NCBI GenBank assembly: GCA_019636375.1
Contig: JAHBXS010000001.1
Location: 1,054,001 to 1,118,000, forward strand
Length of the DNA: 64,000 bases
Source of the DNA: Pirellulaceae bacterium
Lineage (GTDB): Bacteria; Planctomycetota; Planctomycetia; Pirellulales; Pirellulaceae
Direction: 5' to 3'
In this document: positions 63,550-64,000 of the stretch, in pieces
Layout of the letters: each line of letters starts with the position of its first letter
Position numbering within the stretch: the stretch's first letter is position 1
Program-made: the position numbers and the translations under genes
The notes under the pieces: model-generated
Databases searched by the model: none
Told to the model about the DNA's origin: nothing
What the model saw: the letters and a program-made list of their open reading frames with translations, nothing else

Positions 63550-64000
63550 CGTTCAGGTTCGTAATTTTCGGCATGGATCAACCAATACAGCCAACGTTGC
63601 AAAGGGGTCGCTGTCCCCAACTCCGCCTCTGTCAAATTATACTTGCCCAACTCCAAAGTGTGAATCGACAAAGTATCCGTTAATTCTCGCCCTGATTCTC
63701 GATCCATCAAGGCAAATCGGTGGTGAAGTTGGGCGGTATCCGCCCACAACGTCTCCTCCATCAACGCGATGACCACCACCGGTTTGAGAGCCGTATACGG
63801 CTCTCCGGAGCGAAGTTGCCCAGCGTACTCATCGCACCCGTAAAACACCAATCGCTGCACCAAACCCGGTCGCACCGCTATTTGAATTTCGATGTCGTAA
63901 ATCACCCCGTTTTGGTCGGTAGCTTTGACATCCAAGATGGACAGCTTGTCTTGTTGGAAGTCTTGAAGGTTGAACGGGTTGAGAATCACAACGTCGACAA
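63550..64000 (-). pseudogene. Rpn-family nuclease, N-terminal part, cut by window end and IS
   Basis: Frame VDVVILNPFNLQDFQQDK, KLSILDVKATDQNG, VIYDIEIQ, LVFYGCDEYAGQL and WLYWLIHAENYEPERLL. The DxxATD...DIEIQ pair is the PD-(D/E)xK nuclease core. The true start is beyond the window; a GTG at 63989 is only apparent. In the present sequence translation enters the IS and stops at 63519-63521 after MALSG. The C-terminal part is at 61598. Confidence 0.85.

Noticed and set aside
1..64000. tRNA or rRNA genes
   Set aside because: No cloverleaf or conserved rRNA stretch was recognised by reading; a covariance search would be needed to exclude them.

Overview
The gene content points to a chromosomal segment of a planctomycete (Planctomycetota, probably the Pirellulales/Planctomycetales side). 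Signs are DUF1080 and Gfo/Idh/MocA secreted oxidoreductase-like proteins, a BNR/VPS10-repeat secreted protein, FHA plus Ser/Thr kinase signalling, several sulfotransferases, a sulfatase-modifying-factor-like lipid/periplasmic protein, and a chlamydia-like V-ATPase operon. Assignment to phylum is inference from family content; no rRNA or tRNA gene was seen in the window.

Layout. 1-6.1 kb: one plus-strand run with tight or overlapping junctions: FHA protein (cut by the window), membrane Ser/Thr kinase, membrane protein, RluA-type pseudouridine synthase, sulfotransferase, 56-aa coiled-coil protein, truB. 6.4-9.4 kb: minus-strand tandem-domain glycosyltransferase and a second sulfotransferase. 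10-14 kb: a 1364-aa multi-spanning protein. 14.9-21.8 kb: accessory zone with REP-like palindromes (GGGGACAGG...CCTGTCCCC), a truncated HNH gene, a PIN-domain protein with 17-aa repeats, a Sll1717-type P-loop ATPase and small unknown genes, separated by three palindromes with an attC-like architecture (extrahelical G in one arm). I think this is a gene-cassette array without a visible integrase.

21.8-36.4 kb: mostly housekeeping and secreted enzymes: PhoD-like and purple-acid-phosphatase-like phosphatases, hemW, a metallo-beta-lactamase-fold RNase Z-like protein, panB, rpiB, DUF1080 protein, Gfo/Idh/MocA protein, a one-domain voltage-gated cation channel with a Cav-like TIEGW filter, and an S9 peptidase. 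36.8-44.3 kb: a seven-gene V-type ATPase operon transcribed B-D-I-K-E-DUF2764-A; the K subunit keeps all side-chain ligands of a sodium site, so sodium coupling is plausible. 44.5-53.6 kb: BNR/VPS10 protein with a single-base frameshift near its 3' end, then an exopolysaccharide-type trio (Wzz-like, ExeA-like AAA ATPase, degenerate BY-kinase) and a sugar-nucleotide epimerase. 53.7-57.7 kb: rpsU, small coiled-coil protein, UbiB/ABC1 kinase, FGE-like protein.

58-64 kb: a decayed mobile/toxin region: a 54-bp tandem array, RHS fragments including a C-terminal end with a predicted Cys-His-Asp toxin domain and an overlapping candidate immunity gene, and an Rpn-family nuclease gene split by a complete 1616-bp IS4-family element with 18-bp perfect inverted ends and an 11-bp target duplication. 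The clustering of a nonsense codon, several frameshifts and insertions marks this end as a degrading accessory island.
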